From Bradyrhizobium elkanii USDA 76 (GTDB lineage: Bacteria; Pseudomonadota; Alphaproteobacteria; Rhizobiales; Xanthobacteraceae): a stretch of 64,000 nucleotides of DNA. The stretch spans positions 5,696,001 through 5,760,000 of the forward strand of contig NZ_CP066356.1 of the NCBI RefSeq assembly GCF_023278185.1, in the 5' to 3' direction. The notes beneath the pieces were generated by a model that worked only from the letters and a program-made list of their open reading frames with translations, was not told where the DNA came from and ran no database searches. Of the stretch, positions 36,146 to 44,453 are shown piece after piece; the first letter of the stretch is position 1; every line of letters starts with the position of its first letter. A program made the position numbers and the translations under genes.

Positions 36146-36586
36146 ATGCCTCTGGTCCGGTATTTTCTGTTTACAGGCGCGACGCTGCTCGGTCTGCTGT
36201 TTCTCACCGACTGGTATTTTTCAGCCCCGGCGCCAGTCACCGTCGCTCGCAACGACATCGATCGCACAATCATCCGCATTCGCTCGCAGCACAAATGGCC
36301 GGAGGCGATACGCATGGACACGAGCACCCCGCTCCCTGCCGCCGCGCCTGCCCTCCCAGCTTCGGCGGCTGTCGCCGCGCCGCTCCCCGCTGCGCCGCCC
36401 GCGACGGTTGCGCAGGTTGATGCGTCGCGGGCAGCTCCGCGGGCGCGCCCCGAGCGCAGCGCGCGACACGCAAAGCCCACCCGGCAGGCGCAGCGCGAGA
36501 GACGCCAGCAACTTGCACAGCGCGGTCAGCGCTTCGCGAGCTATCGCGAGCCGGAATGGCAGGGCTGGTCGTTCCCGAACTGGTGA
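36146..36586 (+). CDS. small membrane-anchored, Ala/Pro-rich hypothetical protein
   Basis: A 146-residue protein. An N-terminal helix (MPLVRYFLFTGATLLGLLFL) anchors it, followed by DIDRTIIRIRSQHKWPEAI, a segment I have seen in short Bradyrhizobium membrane proteins. The rest is an Ala/Pro then Arg/Gln-rich low-complexity tail ending EPEWQGWSFPNW. An EcfG-type promoter lies upstream, suggesting a stress-response role. The ATG at 36146 is preferred to 36140. Function unknown. Confidence 0.7.
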   Translation: MPLVRYFLFTGATLLGLLFLTDWYFSAPAPVTVARNDIDRTIIRIRSQHKWPEAIRMDTSTPLPAAAPALPASAAVAAPLPAAPPATVAQVDASRAAPRARPERSARHAKPTRQAQRERRQQLAQRGQRFASYREPEWQGWSFPNW

Positions 36587-36713
36587 GCCGTGAAGCTCTT
36601 GCTTGAAGATTGCCGCTACCGGTGGGTTCGTTTGGCCTGATGAATGCCGCCTGGTGTACGGCAATGAAGAATTGTCGCGTCACTGCACGCGATCAGTTCA
36701 ATTTATGCAAGGA

Positions 36714-37358
36714 TCAGCCAAGTTCCATTTCGACGGCGATCCGTACCAGGTCTGAGTGGTTCTTCGCGCCGAGCTTCTGCTTGAGCAGCGACGTGGCATT
36801 GGCGACAGTCTTGTAGGAGATGCCTAGCGCTGATGCGACTTCGACGATCTTGTCGCCGCGGCCGAGCAACCGCAAGATCTCCAGCTCCCGCGCCGACATC
36901 TGCGAGGCGGGGCTGGCCTTGATCGCGGCGCCGGCGAACGCGATCGCCTCCGCGAGATGCGGCGAAATGAACCGCTCGCCTGCCGCGACCTTGCGCACCG
37001 CCTTGACGAACAGGCGCGGATCGTCGCTCTTGGAGAGATAGCCTTGCGCCCCCATCTCCACCGCTCGCACCACGAAAGCGGGATCGTCGTTCATGCTGAA
37101 CATGATAATCCGGGCGACCGGGTCGTCTTTCCGGATCCTGCGCAGCAGCTCGAAACCGGAGACATCGGGAAGCTTGATGTCGATCACGGTCACGTCCGGC
37201 CGCTTCTGGGTAAAGGCGCGCAGGCCGGCCTTGGCATCGGCGGCCTCCTCGATCTTCACCGTCTTGTCGGAAGCAAACAGGGACCGGCAGCCCGACACCA
37301 CCACCGGGTGATCGTCGACGATCAATACTCTCATGGACGATTTGGACGTATCGTGCAT
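36714..37358 (-). CDS. response regulator, NarL/FixJ type
   Basis: A 214-residue regulator. The receiver domain holds VDDHP (acidic pair) and D60 in VIDIKLPD as phosphoacceptor. The C-terminal LuxR-type HTH runs through LSARELEILRLLGRGD-like sequence, ISYKTVANATSLLKQKLGA. AGGGGAGAG precedes the tandem ATGs. It is divergent from the histidine kinase gene 72 bp away, its obvious partner. Complete; the stimulus and targets are unknown. Confidence 0.92.
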   Translation of the reverse strand: MHDTSKSSMRVLIVDDHPVVVSGCRSLFASDKTVKIEEAADAKAGLRAFTQKRPDVTVIDIKLPDVSGFELLRRIRKDDPVARIIMFSMNDDPAFVVRAVEMGAQGYLSKSDDPRLFVKAVRKVAAGERFISPHLAEAIAFAGAAIKASPASQMSARELEILRLLGRGDKIVEVASALGISYKTVANATSLLKQKLGAKNHSDLVRIAVEMELG

Positions 37359-37430
37359 CATTCTCTCCCCTGCCTTTGATAGAACTTCGCGCGGAAATTG
37401 AAAGAGAAGAATCGCTGAACGGAGCCCGAC

Positions 37431-38777
37431 GTGGCAAGACTCTGGAACAGATTCTGGAACCACCTCTCACTTCGTGCCCGGCTGTTGCTGCCGATGGCTG
37501 CGATGGTGGTCGGCGCCTTGCTGCTCGGCGGCCTCGCCCTGCAGATCGTCTCCCCCGAGCAGTTCGAGAATGAAAACGCCCAGGCCGCGCGCTCCGCCGA
37601 GCGGGTGGCCAATGCGCTGAATGCCGCGCTCGCAGTTGCCGGCAACCCGCCGCAAACCCTCGACGCATTCGCAGACAAGCTCGGGAGGTCCGAGACCATC
37701 GCATTCGTGCCGCCTGGAACGCGGCCGCAGCGCAGCGCGGCGGACCGCCACCACGGCAACATTCCCGCGTGGTTCACTGCCCTGCTCAAGGTTCCCGAGC
37801 TCGGCTCCACGCATCCGATCAGGATCGGGGTGACGCATGTCGGGGACATCGTCTTTAGTCCCGATCTGTCGCCGGACATCGAGGAGAAATGGGCGGGCTT
37901 CGTTGCGATCGTCTCGTCGAGCTCGGCGCTGATGCTGCTCGCCGCGCTGAGCGCCTATTTCACGACCGGCGCGGCGCTTCGGCCGCTGGCTCAGCTCGGC
38001 GCCGGACTGACCCGGATGCGAAACGGCGATTACGATGCCGCCATTCCGCTGGCCGGCCCTCCGGAGATCCGCAAGAGCTGTGCGGAAGCCAATCAGCTTG
38101 CAGTAACGCTGAGGCGGCTTAGCCAAGACAATCGGAACCTGCTGCGCAAGATCGTCGCCGTGCAGGACGAGGAGCGCCGCGAGCTCGCCCGGGAGCTACA
38201 TGACGAGATGGGCCCGCTTCTGTTCGCGATCCGCGCCAACGCTACCGCGCTGTCGGATCCCGAGGCGGAGGGCCCGCCCGAGCCGGGTTCGCCGGCGCAT
38301 GGCATCCTCAGCGCAGCCGAAGCCTTGCAACAGGCTAACAGGCGCGTCCTGGAGGGACTGAGCCCGCTTTCTGTTGCGGATCTTGGACTAGCCGCAAGCG
38401 TACAGACGTTGCTGCGAAACGCCCGATCCCAAGCGCCCGGCCTCCGCGTGACATCCCGGCTCGACGATCGGCTGGATGAGCTCGATGCCCTGCTCTCGCA
38501 AACCGCGTACCGCGTTATCCAGGAGGGAGTGACTAATGCGCTCCGGCACGCTCACGCGACCACGATGGGCGTCGCGGCGACCGTCAACGGCGATCAAATC
38601 CAGCTCGAGATTTCGGACGACGGCACTGGCCTGCCGCCGGACCTGACCTTCGGGAGAGGCCTGATCGGCATGCACGAACGGGTGCGCGCGCTCGACGGAA
38701 CGCTGCAGCTGGTCCGCGAGCAAGGCCAGACCATCGTGCGTTGCCGGATTCCACTCCAGAACCATGTCGCGCGATGA
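37431..38777 (+). CDS. sensor histidine kinase, NarX-like (HisKA_3)
   Basis: A 448-residue membrane kinase. Two transmembrane helices (about 17-37 and 160-185) flank a short periplasmic sensor. A HAMP-like segment follows, then the HisKA_3 box ELARELHDEMG with the phosphoacceptor H257, and the ATPase with NALRHAHA and DDGTGLPP. The GTG start has GGAG upstream. Paired divergently with the NarL-type regulator. The periplasmic domain shows no recognised ligand motif. Confidence 0.92.
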   Translation: MARLWNRFWNHLSLRARLLLPMAAMVVGALLLGGLALQIVSPEQFENENAQAARSAERVANALNAALAVAGNPPQTLDAFADKLGRSETIAFVPPGTRPQRSAADRHHGNIPAWFTALLKVPELGSTHPIRIGVTHVGDIVFSPDLSPDIEEKWAGFVAIVSSSSALMLLAALSAYFTTGAALRPLAQLGAGLTRMRNGDYDAAIPLAGPPEIRKSCAEANQLAVTLRRLSQDNRNLLRKIVAVQDEERRELARELHDEMGPLLFAIRANATALSDPEAEGPPEPGSPAHGILSAAEALQQANRRVLEGLSPLSVADLGLAASVQTLLRNARSQAPGLRVTSRLDDRLDELDALLSQTAYRVIQEGVTNALRHAHATTMGVAATVNGDQIQLEISDDGTGLPPDLTFGRGLIGMHERVRALDGTLQLVREQGQTIVRCRIPLQNHVAR

Positions 38778-38787
38778 GGACGCGTCA

Positions 38788-39201
38788 TCACCGCGAAGAC
38801 GGGGCGCACCGCATATGCGAAATCTTGCCAAGGGCATCGAATACAAACATGATCCGAACCCGCTTGCCTTCATAGCTCAGATAATCCAGCACCACCCCGT
38901 CGTCCTGCGGCGTGATCTCCTCGAGCCCGAAGGCGTCCGCGGCCACCGTAGACAGCTTCGGCCGCCAATAATCCGCCAGCGCGGAACGGCCGCTGATCCG
39001 ACTGCCCTCGCAGGCACACTCGAGCCGAGCTTGATCGGCATAAAGGTCGAGCAGCGCCTCGAGGTCGTGGCTCCGGCAGCAGTCGAGCCAATCCACCACA
39101 GCAGCCATTTCGTCAAAATGATTGGTCAAATCGAACCTCGCCAGCATCAATTGCCTGCTAGGCTTCACGAGCAGCAAAACCGCGTCGGCTGATTGAAGCA
39201 T
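38788..39201 (-). CDS. NTF2-like (SnoaL-type) protein
   Basis: A 137-residue protein with the NTF2/SnoaL cone fold: VVDWLDCCRSHDLEALLDLY, ADQARLECACEG and ISGRSALADYWRPKL are the usual helix-strand pattern. Such proteins are small enzymes or ligand binders; no catalytic residue can be named here. A start at residue 19 (MLARFDLTNHF) is possible. It converges with the kinase gene, 10 bp apart. Confidence 0.75.
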   Translation of the reverse strand: MLQSADAVLLLVKPSRQLMLARFDLTNHFDEMAAVVDWLDCCRSHDLEALLDLYADQARLECACEGSRISGRSALADYWRPKLSTVAADAFGLEEITPQDDGVVLDYLSYEGKRVRIMFVFDALGKISHMRCAPSSR

Positions 39202-39261
39202 GAATGCCGCGCTGGGCTAGTTTCGTCCAGCGCGTTTCAGCATAGAGTATGAAGGCAAGCA

Positions 39262-39547
39262 ATGGCAGACCGACCATCAGGTGGCCAGACATACCAGTGG
39301 CGTGGCCCGGTCGACCCGTCGCCCTCGATTGACCAGGCTATCAATGCCGGCTATTGGCTCGAGATAAATGCTTGCGATGCAAGACACCGCGCGCGGTCGA
39401 CCTGGCCGCACTGCGCCACGTTCCGACCACCAGGGTGCACCATCTCGCCGGTCGCCTGCGCTGCGTGAAGTGAGCACGGCTGGCAAGCGCCTGGCCGCGG
39501 AGCCGCTGCAGCTGTGGCAGCGCTGCCCGATCGGAGACGAGCCGTGA
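39262..39547 (+). pseudogene. small zinc-ribbon-like protein, frameshifted
   Basis: Begins MADRPSGGQTYQWRGPVDPS and runs to NAGYWLEI, then the next frame gives KCLRCKTPRAVDLAALRHVP and HHLAGRLRCVK, and a third frame ends AGKRLAAEPLQLWQR. Joined, these make a CxxC ... CxxC protein of a type I recognise from Bradyrhizobium (DPSPxxxQAINAGYxxLEVxCxxC). Two shifts break it, so it should be inactive. Confidence 0.6.
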
Positions 39548-39566
39548 CCGAGCTCACGCGCCGGGC

Positions 39567-39996
39567 GCGACAAGGAAGCCGTCCGGGAGAAATGGGACGT
39601 CTTTCATGGCGACGTCCGCGTCGGGGCGATCGGACTGCGCACCGGCGTGCCGAACCACGCTGACCAATGGGAATGGAAATGCGGCTTCTATCAAGGCTGC
39701 GATCGGTCGACCGGCGGCCCCAGCCTCGACGTTCGACGACGTGCGCGCGGGGTTCGAAGCAGCATGGGGCGAGTTGCTGCCGACCTTGGCCGAGGCGGAC
39801 TTCCAGGCGCGATCATCGCGACTGGATCGCGCGCAAGCAGGCATGTGGGACCGCGGCGAAAAGCTCCCTTCTCAACAGTCGTCGTCGCTGATGCGCTGTC
39901 CCTGCGGCGCGACGTTTGATAGCCACCGTCCGGCCGAAAGCCAGATTCACACCCCTCACATCTATGGTGCGCAAATCGACGATGAAGATGAGGGAA
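39567..39996 (+). pseudogene. Trp-rich conserved-type hypothetical protein, frameshifted
   Basis: One frame reads DKEAVREKWDVFHGDVRVGA and NHADQWEWKCGFYQG; after about 39720 the next frame continues AASTFDDVRAGFEAAWGELL-like sequence to LMRCPCGATFDSHRP. The two parts fit a single protein of about 140 residues with a terminal CPCG box. The frameshift falls in the middle. No start codon is evident for the first part. Function unknown. Confidence 0.55.
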
Positions 39997-40039
39997 GACC
40001 GGCGCTGGGCGGACCCGGAGAAAGGCTGCCCGCCGGATC

Positions 40040-40246
40040 ATGGAGCACGCCCGCGCCTTTGAACCGATCCAGGACGGCTGGATCTACATTGAGAAGATCA
40101 ACTATCCGATGATCTACCAGGACAAGGCGACGCCGGCCGAATACTGGGTCGGCTCGCAGTACGCCAAGGATCAGGGCTGGCTCGAGTATCACGAGAGCGG
40201 GACGTTCGTGAGGATGCTGCAGCCGGGCAAAGACCTGTTCGCCTGA
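40040..40246 (+). CDS. small hypothetical protein
   Basis: A 68-residue acidic protein beginning MEHARAFEPIQDGWIYIEKI, then NYPMIYQDKATPAEY and LEYHESGTFVRM. Strong residue conservation of aromatic positions and a clean stop suggest a real gene of a short family I associate with Bradyrhizobium. It follows the frameshifted gene by about 40 bp. Winged-helix-like shape is possible; function unknown. Confidence 0.65.
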   Translation: MEHARAFEPIQDGWIYIEKINYPMIYQDKATPAEYWVGSQYAKDQGWLEYHESGTFVRMLQPGKDLFA

Positions 40247-40465
40247 CACAGCGCGATCGGCAGAGACCACGCCGGGTGCGCAAAAGCGTGGGCGCGGCGC
40301 CGTTCCGACGGCCAGCGCTACCCCTTCAGAGGTATTAAACTTTCTAAGTCTTTGTGCAGACTTACCTTAGCCAGGATTTTGCAGATCCTCCTGGGGCTAG
40401 ACGGCGCCGTCCGCATGCATTTTAAGCGGGCGGCGTTCGTACATTCTGAGCCGGCGTAAAGCAGC

Positions 40466-40504
40466 AAGAAGCCCCGACGGGGGCTAGCGGCGTCAGGGCT
40501 TCTT
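40466..40504. terminator. long GC-rich hairpin
   Basis: Arms AAGAAGCCC-C-GAC and GTC-A-GGGCTTCTT pair over 12 bp with one mismatch around a 13-base loop. It lies in an otherwise empty stretch (40247-40644) and resembles the other hairpins of this region. Direction uncertain. Confidence 0.5.
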
Positions 40505-40644
40505 CCCGGATACGATCCTCCACGGACCACATCTTCAGCGCGCGACTGGCTGGGAGCGTCGTCGAGTCTATCGGGAAACCTCAGCAATTTAGACCGCTCT
40601 CCCGGATTACCTCGACTTGACACGTGTCTAAATTCGATAATGTC

Positions 40645-40980
40645 TCAGTTTGAATTTTTGTCCCGCTTTGTCACGTTTACAGACGATTGCTCCATCTGCT
40701 CGGCCGTAAGACGGTAGCTTTCGGCGATCTTGAGCAGGGTGTCACGGCGGCTTGCGGTGTGTGCCACCATCGCTAGCTGCTCGGCCTCATCGGCCTTGTC
40801 GCGAAACCGCTTTGCGCTCTCGTTAAAGCGCCAGGGCACACTTTCGCTGCCGCCGAGCAGATAGTTCAAAGCCATGCGAGCGTGGAGAGAGGCTTGGGGA
40901 TGGCAGCCGAGTTTCGCAAGCTCCTCTAATGCCCAAGTCAGGTACTGCTCGGCAACGCGAGTATCTGGTTTGGAACTCAC
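40645..40980 (-). CDS. hypothetical helical protein
   Basis: A 111-residue, mostly helical protein. The centre (FRDKADEAEQLAMVAHTASR followed by RDTLLKIAESYRLTAEQMEQ) matches a pattern common in short rhizobial proteins of unknown function. No membrane segment or signal peptide. It stands alone on the minus strand. Likely real on length and conserved pattern. Confidence 0.7.
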   Translation of the reverse strand: MSSKPDTRVAEQYLTWALEELAKLGCHPQASLHARMALNYLLGGSESVPWRFNESAKRFRDKADEAEQLAMVAHTASRRDTLLKIAESYRLTAEQMEQSSVNVTKRDKNSN

Positions 40981-41174
40981 GGCTCTACCCTCTGCTCAAA
41001 GCGAACCGGCCCAGGATTAAAAACCTACCCCAAGTTATCATCTGCCTATGTTCACAAGTAAACTAACCCGCCCGCCATGCGTTATGAAGCATCACCGGCT
41101 AAGGCTTTGCCCGTGGGCGCCGGTGGCTGAGAGACAAAGAGTGCTCCCGCCTGCATTGAGGAGGGAGCGCGGCT

Positions 41175-41501
41175 ATGGCCGATCAGTGCGACATTGCCGA
41201 ATACCAAGCGTGGCTTCAAAAGCTCGCTGATGAGGCGCGCAGCACAGTTCGGCATTCTATCAAGATTCTGGCCGAGAACACGCCGCCCGACACCTTCATC
41301 GGCCGCAAGACGCATGAGCCTTTTCCGCAAGAGCAAAACAGGTATGGCGAAGAAACGGACCGTGGGACCCAACTCAATACGCCAGCTAAGCGGGCGCGAG
41401 CCAGGTTGCGTCGGTTGAGTGGTAAACTGAGGCAGATCAAGCTGGAGATGGTGAAGTCCGACAGCAGCCCCGCTCCTCAGAACGTCGATACGAAGGACTA
41501 A
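41175..41501 (+). CDS. hypothetical protein
   Basis: A 108-residue hydrophilic protein (MADQCDIAEYQAWLQKLADE ...) with a basic C-terminal helix (KRARARLRRLSGKLRQIKLE). GAGGAGGGAG lies 8 bases before the ATG, a strong ribosome site. No domain recognised. It converges with the leftward mini-protein gene at 41566 through a shared hairpin. Confidence 0.65.
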   Translation: MADQCDIAEYQAWLQKLADEARSTVRHSIKILAENTPPDTFIGRKTHEPFPQEQNRYGEETDRGTQLNTPAKRARARLRRLSGKLRQIKLEMVKSDSSPAPQNVDTKD

Positions 41502-41518
41502 GGGCGCCCTAAAGAAAC

Positions 41519-41549
41519 GGCCCCAGCGAGTGGGTTTCTCGCTGAGGCC
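41519..41549 (-). terminator. hairpin terminator after the 50-residue mini-protein
   Basis: Arms GGCCCCAGCGAG and CTCGCTGAGGCC (one mismatch). Read leftward it ends in GGCCGTTTCTTT, a terminator-like tail. It begins 17 bases after the stop codon of the leftward gene 41566-41718. Confidence 0.6.
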
Positions 41550-41565
41550 AAGGCGGTTGGATCAA

Positions 41566-41718
41566 TCATGAGATGACAGGCCCAGATCGACGGAGGCCGA
41601 CGCTTACGATGAGCGCTACGAACGATACCGCCGCCAACGCCATGAAGCTGCGCTCGACGCCGTCGTGGTGACTGAGCCTGAACACTGCGCCAGTGTGCGC
41701 CCGAATATTCATTTCCAT
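41566..41718 (-). CDS. mini membrane protein (50 residues), family copy A
   Basis: Encodes MEMNIRAHTGAVFRLSHHDG, then VERSFMALAAVSFVALIVSV and GLRRSGPVIS. One transmembrane helix (about residues 25-42) follows the short motif GVER. Two other leftward mini-genes in the window (42534-42635, 48323-48421) share ATGGA-, an ER motif and one helix with an Ala/Ser/Val-rich face. A hairpin terminator follows directly. Too short for ordinary gene callers. Function unknown. Confidence 0.55.
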   Translation of the reverse strand: MEMNIRAHTGAVFRLSHHDGVERSFMALAAVSFVALIVSVGLRRSGPVIS

Positions 41719-41764
41719 ATTTACTTAGGCATGTCAGAAGTGGTGTCGTAATCGACGCAGAGAA

Positions 41765-41794
41765 CGGCCCCAGCGAGGGGACTGGCTGGGGCCG
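41765..41794 (-). terminator. hairpin terminator below EcfG element copy 2
   Basis: Perfect 10-bp stem CGGCCCCAGC/GCTGGGGCCG. Read leftward it is followed by TTCTCT. It lies about 50 bases downstream of the last conserved hairpin of repeat copy 2 and could end that transcript at about 150 nucleotides. Confidence 0.5.
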
Positions 41795-41838
41795 CGTCGG
41801 CGGCCCTGGCGAGGTGCCAGCCGGGCCGCCGCTCGACA

Positions 41839-41975
41839 TGTGCCCCGAGTCTTCGGGGGCAAGAGCCGGAGCACCTTCATTGCCACTTCCGCTCTACCGA
41901 GGAGCGGCACGTTGCTAACGACGCTTCGAAGGCGTCGTTCCCAACACCTTCTTCGTCGCCGACCCCGAAGCCTAG
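41839..41975 (-). repeat. duplicated EcfG-promoter/hairpin element, copy 2
   Basis: The partner of 33673-33795. It keeps the EcfG-type promoter, a first hairpin (CCGCTC/GAGCGG), an ATG at 41880 (minus) and the second hairpin with altered but still paired bases (CCCCGA/TCGGGG). It also encodes the tail LGTTPSKRR of the otherwise lost basic protein. Confidence 0.6.
41917..41941 (-). promoter_or_regulatory. EcfG-type promoter GGAAC-N16-CGTT, reading left
   Basis: On the minus strand GGAAC and CGTT are 16 bases apart, as in copy 1. Expected to start a leftward transcript near 41910. Confidence 0.6.
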
Positions 41976-42007
41976 GAACGTTACTATGTTCAGCCGCATA
42001 TAACGGT

Positions 42008-42214
42008 ATGAGTGCCGACGATTATGCGGAGATGGCGGAGCACTATAGGCGGGCCAAGGAGGCGACCAAGGACGATTTCACGCGGCGCTTTCTGGAGCAG
42101 ATGGAGCGGAGCTTCCGCGTCCTGGCCGCAAGCGAGGCTGTGCTGGAAGGCTCCAGAAGGACGCGGGACGAGCTGGAGAGGAGCCCCAGCAAGGGACCGT
42201 CAGACGAGCCGTAA
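42008..42214 (+). CDS. small hypothetical protein
   Basis: A 68-residue charged, helical protein (MSADDYAEMAEHYRRAKEAT ... EQMERSFRVLAASEAVLEGS). The YRRAKEA...RRFLEQMERSF..LA pattern resembles short Bradyrhizobium proteins with AEHYR/LA repeats. It is followed at 42286 by a strong terminator. Function unknown. Confidence 0.65.
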   Translation: MSADDYAEMAEHYRRAKEATKDDFTRRFLEQMERSFRVLAASEAVLEGSRRTRDELERSPSKGPSDEP

Positions 42215-42285
42215 CACTACCGATATACTGCGGCCCCGTTTGAGCGCTTCATTCTCCATTGCCCACCTGAAATATATCGGCATTC

Positions 42286-42311
42286 GCCCGGCGCGTCAGC
42301 GCCGGGCTTTT
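42286..42311 (+). terminator. rho-independent terminator
   Basis: Perfect 9-bp stem GCCCGGCGC/GCGCCGGGC with loop GTCA and TTTT after it. It ends the transcript of the small gene 42008-42214. Confidence 0.8.
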
Positions 42312-42533
42312 GCGTTGCGGGCCAGCTTGGCCATTCGCAGATGCGAAATAGGCCGCTCAAACGAAAGGCCCGGCCGCGAGGGCCGGACCGTTTAGGACGA
42401 CCGCTCAGCGTTCGTACACCGCAGGCCGGCCGCACAGCGCGTGCGGTGGTTCAAGACGTTCGCGATGAAAGTTTCTCAAATCTGTGATGGGAATGAAGAT
42501 CGAACAGCACAGGGCCGTCCAACTGAGGCGGCC

Positions 42534-42635
42534 TTATCTCAATATGAGCATGGCAAGGCTTGCGACGAGTATGCAGGTGCTCAGTGCTACCGCCGTAAGC
42601 GAATGAGCTTTTAGCTGGTCAAGTTTACGTTCCAT
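42534..42635 (-). CDS. mini membrane protein (33 residues), family copy B
   Basis: Encodes MERKLDQLKAHSLTAVALST followed by CILVASLAMLILR: a short charged head and one transmembrane helix. AGGA precedes the ATG. It shares the MER start and the (L/V)VASL helix core with copy C at 48323-48421. A weak hairpin (GGCCG/CGGCC) follows. The rest of 42312-42990 shows no other convincing gene. Confidence 0.55.
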   Translation of the reverse strand: MERKLDQLKAHSLTAVALSTCILVASLAMLILR

Positions 42636-42990
42636 AGTCCTGCCCATCTGCCCCGTTGCAGTGGGAGCTTAAGTTACAAAGTGAACACTTGTTCCTATGA
42701 GCGACTCCAGCAACTGGGGGCAAAAGTGCAATCTGTGCCAACGGCACAATTACGTTTCGGTAGGTCGGAGGGGCCCGGCCAAAAATTTGTAGGTCGGCAC
42801 CCAAGCTGAGTTCCAGATTTCGAGCGTCGCCCGCACAACGAGCATTCAAAGCTGCTGATCTCCCGGGCCGGGACGCTAGACACTCTCGCATTTCGGTTCC
42901 TAGCCTGCATAGCGGGCATAAGTGCCGGCCCGGCGAAGAGGCGTTGACGCAAATGCTATAATTGGCAGTGTCGATTGATTCGAGGCCACC

Positions 42991-43266
42991 ATGAAGACCA
43001 ACGCGCAACGTCGCCTGCCGCTGCAGGCCTCCCGTCCGGCTTATCGCAGTCTCGAAGGCTGGGCGCTCGGCATGCTGATCGAGCACCACGCCGTGAAGGA
43101 GTGCGAGCACCACGGTCATGCCCTCGATCGCAGCGATCCCGATGCGCGGAACCGGGCTCGCGAGGCGGCATGGAGCCAGCCCTTTTCGGGCGCCACGCCG
43201 GAAGAGTGCCGGGCCGCAATCGACGAAGTCCTGCGCGGCATCGGAGATAGCTGTCCGGACTGCTAG
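42991..43266 (+). CDS. small conserved-type hypothetical protein
   Basis: A 91-residue protein (MKTNAQRRLPLQASRPAYRS, LEGWALGMLIEHHAVKECEH ... CRAAIDEVLRGIGDSCPDC). The His/Cys-containing core and ending CPDC look like a metal-binding or redox site. I recognise the pattern from Bradyrhizobium genomes, where it is unnamed. It is tail to tail with the membrane-protein gene below. Confidence 0.75.
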   Translation: MKTNAQRRLPLQASRPAYRSLEGWALGMLIEHHAVKECEHHGHALDRSDPDARNRAREAAWSQPFSGATPEECRAAIDEVLRGIGDSCPDC

Positions 43267-43276
43267 GCTCTAGGCT

Positions 43277-43459
43277 TTAGAATGGGCGCTTGTGCGGATC
43301 TTCCGTGCGTTGTCTTCGCGCTGTGTCTTGATCCAACCGCGCTCGCTCGCTTCGCCGAAGGCGGCCAGCTTTCATGACGCCGTAGACCAAAACCGCCCCG
43401 AGCACAAAGGCGCCGATGAACCAGAGCCACACCATTAGATAGGATGTCTCGCCAAGCAT
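43277..43459 (-). CDS. small membrane protein
   Basis: A 60-residue protein: one transmembrane helix (LMVWLWFIGAFVLGAVLVYG) and a basic tail RLRRSERARLDQDTARRQRT. GGGAAG lies before the ATG. It is divergent from Ku and belongs to a short family common in Bradyrhizobium by my recollection. Function unknown. Confidence 0.7.
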   Translation of the reverse strand: MLGETSYLMVWLWFIGAFVLGAVLVYGVMKAGRLRRSERARLDQDTARRQRTEDPHKRPF

Positions 43460-43607
43460 GGTCGCTTCCCTTGGGTTGGTTCCCCGGCAAGCGATCGATG
43501 CAACAGGAGGTTCCTATCGGCTGAGGCGCCTAATGTCGCGCTTGGCCACTCCACTTCGCTGACAGTCGTCCTATATTGATACCATTCAGTGTAGGTGGAG
43601 TTTGAGT

Positions 43608-44453
43608 ATGGCCCCGCGCGCCAATTGGAAGGGCTTTCTGCGGTTGTCCCTGGTGACGTGCCCCATCGCACTGTTCCCGGCGACCTCTGAATCCGACAAG
43701 ATCAGCTTCAATCAGATCAACAAGAAGACCGGCCATCGGATCAAATATCTGAAGGTCGACGCCGACACCGGCGAAGAGGTTGACTCCGACGACATCATCA
43801 AGGGCTACAAGGTCGATACCGACCGATACCTCGAGGTCACCAAGGAGGAGCTCGAGAACATCGCGCTGGAATCGACCCGCACCATCGAGATCGACGAGTT
43901 CGTGCCCAGGAGCGAGATCGACGATCTGTATCTCGTGCGGCCCTACTACATCGTCCCCGATGGCAAGGTCGGCCATGACGCCTACGCCGTCATCCGCGAA
44001 ACCATCAGATCGCTCGACAAGGTAGCCCTCGCCCGCGTGGTTCTGACCAACCGCGAGCACGTCATTTCGCTTGAGGCGCGCGACAACGGACTGATGGGCA
44101 TGCTGCTGCGCTATCCCTATGAGGTGCGCGATTCAGCCGAATACTTCGAGGACATCCAGGACGTGAAGATCACGAAGGATATGCTGGATCTAGCCAAGCA
44201 TATCGTCGAGCAGAAATCGAGCCACTTCGAGCCCGATAAGTTTGAAGACCGCTATGAGCAGGCGTTGCAGGAGCTGCTCGACCAGAAGCGCAAAGGCGAA
44301 CCGATCGCAGCGACACGAAAGCCCGCGCCGAGCAATGTGTTCAATCTGATGGACGCCTTGAAGCAGAGCATCCAGAGCGGCGGCAAGGCGGCGCCCGCGA
44401 AAACGACGAAGGCGAAAAAGGCGCCGGCCAAGCCGAGCCGCAAAGCGGGCTAG
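43608..44453 (+). CDS. ku: Ku protein, non-homologous end joining
   Basis: A 281-residue bacterial Ku homodimer subunit. RANWKGFLRLSLVTCPIALF opens the fold; FNQINKKTGHRIKY and LARVVLTNREHVISLEAR are family signatures. The lysine-rich C-terminal tail (KTTKAKKAPAKPSRK) binds DNA. Ku binds broken DNA ends and recruits the ligase LigD. GGTGGAG precedes the ATG at 43608. Only ligase scraps follow (44455 and 46236), so a LigD partner must lie elsewhere. Confidence 0.95.
   Translation: MAPRANWKGFLRLSLVTCPIALFPATSESDKISFNQINKKTGHRIKYLKVDADTGEEVDSDDIIKGYKVDTDRYLEVTKEELENIALESTRTIEIDEFVPRSEIDDLYLVRPYYIVPDGKVGHDAYAVIRETIRSLDKVALARVVLTNREHVISLEARDNGLMGMLLRYPYEVRDSAEYFEDIQDVKITKDMLDLAKHIVEQKSSHFEPDKFEDRYEQALQELLDQKRKGEPIAATRKPAPSNVFNLMDALKQSIQSGGKAAPAKTTKAKKAPAKPSRKAG

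Noticed and set aside
11498..41839. Frame 41498-41839 on the minus strand as a gene
   Set aside because: It runs through two terminator hairpins and across the better-supported mini-protein 41566-41718 in another frame; composition is not protein-like.
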